In this document: positions 61,181-64,000 of the stretch, in pieces
How the letters are laid out: every line of letters starts with the position of its first letter
Position numbering within the stretch: the first letter of the stretch is position 1
Assembly (NCBI GenBank): GCA_964384215.1
Contig: CAYLLB010000013.1
Location: 45,064-109,063 of the forward strand
From: JAJFUV01 sp964384215
GTDB taxonomy: Bacteria; Acidobacteriota; Terriglobia; Bryobacterales; Bryobacteraceae
Reading direction: 5' to 3'
DNA: 64,000 nt
Made by a program: the position numbers and the translations under genes
Notes under the pieces: generated by a model
The model's input: only the letters and a program-made list of their open reading frames with translations
Databases searched by the model: none
What the model was told of the DNA's origin: nothing

Positions 61181-62458
61181 TTACGCCCGCGCTTCCGCGG
61201 CCAACTGCGCTTCCATGCGCGCGGCGTCTCTCTTGACCGTAAAGAATACGCCACAGAACAGCAGCACGGCCGCGATCACGTAAACCACCGCAGTGATCGA
61301 AATGGCGTAGCTCAAGCTCGATCCTTGGGCGATATATCCGATGATCACCGGCGCCAAGCCGCCGCCGATCCATCCGATCGCGTTCATGAACCCGGCCGCG
61401 GTTCCGCGCGCTTCGAGGCGTATCACGTCGTACACCGAGGCGAAGATGTTGGCGTCGTAAAAGCCCTTAAACAGCCCCCAGGCGATCAGCGACACGATGA
61501 GCCAACCGAACGTCTCTGTCTCGCCGCACAGCAGCACGAAGGGCGCGCCGAGCAACACACCGAACCCTTGGATGGCAATGCGCCCGCCGGGGGTGCGCTT
61601 GCGTAAGATGTCGGCCAGATAGCCGCCCAACGGGCAGCCCACCATGCTGGCAAGCTGAATGTACAAGGTCGCGGTCAGCCCTGCTCCGGCCAGGCTCAGG
61701 TGGAACTTGTCATAAAGGAACTTCGGCATCCAGCTCAGCACCACCAGAGCCACGAAGTTTGCGCACATGAAGGCGCTCATCAGCAGCAGCACGGTCGGAG
61801 TACCCCAGATGACCTTCATGAACTCCTTGACCGGCATACTCTTGGCGAGATGGGCGTCGGGTTTGGCGCCGAGGTCGGCCAAGTCCGCCGCGCCGCGTTC
61901 GGGTTCGATAAGGGCCTTCATCATGAACAGGCCGAGCACAATGCCGAGTCCGCCGAAGACCACGAACGACAGCCGCCACCCGTAGTACTGCCCGATCAGT
62001 CCGGCAAAGAAACTGCCGGCAATGGTGCCGATGTATACGCCCGTCTGATGAATGCCCATCACACGCGACCGCGTCTCTTTGCCGTGATAATCGCTCAGCA
62101 GGGACATCGCCGCCGGATAATAGATGGACTCGCCCAGCCCGATGATGGCGCGGAAGGAAACCAACTGCGCGAAGTTGGCTGCCGCCGCCGTCAGGGCGCA
62201 GACTATGCTCCAGGCCTGCAGGCCGCCCAGAATCGCAGTCCGGCGCTTGATGCGGTCCGCGATGTTTCCGGTGAAAGGAGCCGAGAGCCCGTACACCCAG
62301 GCAAACGCCGCCGTGAGCCATCCGAGCTGCACCGGCGTGAGGTGCATTTCTTTCTCGAGCAGCGGCAAGAGCGCCGACAGGGCCTGGCGATCCGCATAAT
62401 TGAAGAAGCAGATCAGCCAAAGCATTCCGACCACGAACCACTTATAGTTCTTGCTCAT
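61181..62458 (-). CDS. MFS transporter, anion:cation symporter (ACS) type
   Basis: This 425-residue inner-membrane transporter of the ACS family takes up hexuronates, sugar acids or related organic anions. The start NYKWFVVGMLWLICFFNYADRQALSALLP and the motif GNIADRIKRRTAIL are typical, as are RAIIGLGESIYYPA and SRVMGIHQTGVYIGT. It lies nine bases downstream of the large unassigned protein on the same strand, so transport and breakdown of one sugar acid is a reasonable inference. Confidence 0.92.
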   Translation of the reverse strand: MSKNYKWFVVGMLWLICFFNYADRQALSALLPLLEKEMHLTPVQLGWLTAAFAWVYGLSAPFTGNIADRIKRRTAILGGLQAWSIVCALTAAAANFAQLVSFRAIIGLGESIYYPAAMSLLSDYHGKETRSRVMGIHQTGVYIGTIAGSFFAGLIGQYYGWRLSFVVFGGLGIVLGLFMMKALIEPERGAADLADLGAKPDAHLAKSMPVKEFMKVIWGTPTVLLLMSAFMCANFVALVVLSWMPKFLYDKFHLSLAGAGLTATLYIQLASMVGCPLGGYLADILRKRTPGGRIAIQGFGVLLGAPFVLLCGETETFGWLIVSLIAWGLFKGFYDANIFASVYDVIRLEARGTAAGFMNAIGWIGGGLAPVIIGYIAQGSSLSYAISITAVVYVIAAVLLFCGVFFTVKRDAARMEAQLAAEARA

Positions 62459-62467
62459 TGATAATTC

Positions 62468-64000
62468 CTATTTCTTGATCAACCACAACTCCGCGACCTG
62501 CGCGCCGCGGCCATTCCCGCCCAAGCCTGGCCGCCTGTGCCACCGAAGCGTCAACTCGCCGTCCACCGTCGCCTGCGCCGGAATGTCAAACTCCAGCGGC
62601 TGCACTGGGACCGGTTTCTTTATCAGTGGGTGAACTTCAATTGTATCGGCCTCCATCCTCACTTCGCGCGCCATGTCGCCCGCGTAAACGACACGCACCT
62701 TGTAGCGCGCCTTCGGGTCGAGGTTCTTGTAGCGCATTTCGAGCGGCTGTTCGTGCAGCGCTTCGGCGTAATCCATCCAGGAGATGCGCCCGCCGGGAAC
62801 GTAGGCGAAACCGAGCAGCGAGGAGCGCCAGAACTGCGGGTCCTTCTCAAAGCCCATGCCGCGCGCGAGATGCGGCTGCACGTTCACCTTGCCCAGGTCG
62901 TCATAGAAGCCTCCGGGGCCAGGGTTGGTCCAGTTCAGAATCTCGTCGATGCCGGCGAGCCTGTCAGCTTCGTGGCCGCGTGCGCGGATTTCGGCGAAGC
63001 GCGCCTTCAACCATACGCGGTCGTTCAGGGGGAATTCCACCGTGTCGAGATTGGCGCCGCGCCCCACATCGATGGCTTTGTACCGCGTAACGCTCAGCTG
63101 CATCCGTATGCTCTGGAAGAGAGCTTCGGCCAGTTCGTAGACGCGCGCGCGACGATCCAGGGCCACGCGTTTTGTTACGCTCTCATCCAGCGCCGCCTCG
63201 GCTTGTGCTAGCGCTACGAGTGCGCCGGTTTCATGCGCCGCGCGGAGCTTGTCCATGGCTTCACGCTCCAGGCCGGTTTCGTAAAGCAGCCTCTGCCGCG
63301 TGTAGGCGTCGTAATAAGCCCGGTAGAGCCCCTGCTGAAAGCGCCAGTTCAACAGGTCCTGCGGCCGGGCCGCTAGTTCCATGGCCCGGAACTGCGCCCA
63401 TGTCGTTTCGATGCCGTTGTTGTCGATGAGCGGCGCGCGCCAGTCGCGTTCCAGCGACACAAGGCCCTGCGCATATGAATCGGCAAAGCGCGGATTGATG
63501 TAATAGCGCGCGTAATCGCGCAGAATCTCCACAACGTCCGCGTCGGGATTCCAGCCCAAACCGCTCCACAACGTCTTATTCACATCGTCGTTGCAGCCTT
63601 CCGAATAAGTGATGAAACCAATCGTCGGAGGCTGCGAATAGCGGAAGATCGCGGCCATGTCGTGTGGCCGCGGGTTCACGCCCTCGCGCGCGATGGTCAT
63701 GGCGTGCACCACGTCCCAGTCCGGCACGGGGAACTGGCACTGGCGGCTGTGCGTGATGTCGGGATAGTTGCGGATGGGGTACTGTTTCGGAATTCGATCC
63801 CGCAACGTGTAGATGTCGATGGGCACCTGCGGGCCGTGGACAATGCCGGAGAGCCAGGCCGGCCTGCGGTTCATGATTTCGGAAAATTCGTCCATCCACT
63901 CCTTAGTGAAGCCCTGAGGCGACATCCACATCTGGGCCTTGGGATGATACTTGCGCAGGTTGGCGGTCTGCTTTTCGAGCAACGCCATCATGTATTTTGG
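62468..64000 (-). CDS. Large protein of unknown function, probable carbohydrate-active enzyme, 5' end beyond window
   Basis: The frame is open to the window edge (residues PKY precede the first Met), so the N-terminus is missing; at least 507 residues are present. The early part reads like a TIM-barrel segment (LEKQTANLRKYHPKAQMWMSPQGF, GFITYSEGCNDDVNK), with conserved aromatics (RDYARYYINPRFAD) and a C-terminal beta-sandwich (ARYKVRVVYAGDM, ELTLRWHRRPGLGG). The layout suggests a glycosidase or related enzyme, perhaps of the alpha-glucuronidase or GH20/84-like type, but no catalytic motif can be named. It precedes the MFS gene by nine bases. Confidence 0.6.
   Translation of the reverse strand, partial: PKYMMALLEKQTANLRKYHPKAQMWMSPQGFTKEWMDEFSEIMNRRPAWLSGIVHGPQVPIDIYTLRDRIPKQYPIRNYPDITHSRQCQFPVPDWDVVHAMTIAREGVNPRPHDMAAIFRYSQPPTIGFITYSEGCNDDVNKTLWSGLGWNPDADVVEILRDYARYYINPRFADSYAQGLVSLERDWRAPLIDNNGIETTWAQFRAMELAARPQDLLNWRFQQGLYRAYYDAYTRQRLLYETGLEREAMDKLRAAHETGALVALAQAEAALDESVTKRVALDRRARVYELAEALFQSIRMQLSVTRYKAIDVGRGANLDTVEFPLNDRVWLKARFAEIRARGHEADRLAGIDEILNWTNPGPGGFYDDLGKVNVQPHLARGMGFEKDPQFWRSSLLGFAYVPGGRISWMDYAEALHEQPLEMRYKNLDPKARYKVRVVYAGDMAREVRMEADTIEVHPLIKKPVPVQPLEFDIPAQATVDGELTLRWHRRPGLGGNGRGAQVAELWLIKK

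Noticed and set aside
1..64000. tRNA genes, rRNA genes, CRISPR arrays, insertion sequences or prophage
   Set aside because: No cloverleaf T-loop plus acceptor pairing, rRNA signature, regularly spaced repeats, transposase or phage gene was seen on reading both strands; a tRNA scan was not run.

Overview
The window looks like a chromosomal segment of an Acidobacteriota bacterium, most like the Bryobacteraceae / Candidatus Solibacter group. This is inferred from gene content, not from a marker gene. The clues are a 1139-residue Oar-like TonB-dependent receptor with an N-terminal carboxypeptidase-regulatory domain, DUF1080 and Gfo/Idh/MocA proteins with twin-arginine-type leaders, a ceramidase-like enzyme, BNR sialidases, TadE/TadG proteins, a membrane-bound winged-helix regulator, and dense high-GC coding DNA with many ATGA start/stop overlaps. 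No rRNA, tRNA, CRISPR array, transposase or phage gene was seen. One RNA gene, the small SRP RNA, is clear.

Layout. 1-3.1 kb: a minus-strand sugar-oxidoreductase operon (Gfo/Idh/MocA, DUF1080, Gfo/Idh/MocA). 3.2-8.4 kb: a complete group 3b-type [NiFe] hydrogenase operon (hydB, a cyclic-nucleotide-binding protein, hydG, hydD, hydA) without maturation genes. 8.4-12.2 kb: XdhC, a MocA-like nucleotidyltransferase and an AsmA-like protein, translationally coupled. 12.3-20.6 kb: a HAD phosphatase coupled to a degenerate histidine kinase, then an MFS exporter, TPR, membrane and PEGA proteins. 20.7-25.8 kb: sialidase, class IV aminotransferase, SDR, enolase-superfamily racemase and alanine racemase, a possible D-amino-acid or N-acyl-amino-acid cluster. 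25.9-31.3 kb: a PleD-like diguanylate cyclase, Tad pseudopilin-like genes and two peptidoglycan hydrolases. 31.3-37.3 kb: mobA, an MlaF-like ATPase, then an operon of a small Tudor-like protein with purQ, purL and purF. 37.4-47.6 kb: mixed genes including a copper ATPase, ceramidase-like enzyme, TonB, HEAT-repeat protein, rsmI and a radical SAM protein. 47.6-53.1 kb: class II photolyase, a TIGR01777 protein, and the conserved block ffs-dnaX-ybaB-recR. 53.1-64 kb: a GH31 glycosidase interrupted by one in-frame amber codon, a membrane-bound regulator divergent from the large TonB-dependent receptor, an MFS transporter and an unassigned large protein cut by the window edge.

Cross-cutting signals. 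A GCTANNAT -10 element recurs directly upstream of at least nine genes, including the SRP RNA, whose structurally fixed 5' end supports its reading as a promoter. In about eight genes the -10 hexamer ends only 6-9 bases before the start codon, so these mRNAs are probably leaderless. Other points worth a second look are a histidine kinase lacking both its phospho-acceptor His and its receiver Asp, a standalone UvrD-C-terminal-like domain heading the purine operon where purS often lies, the amber codon in GH31, and a TonB C-terminal domain with no conventional start codon.
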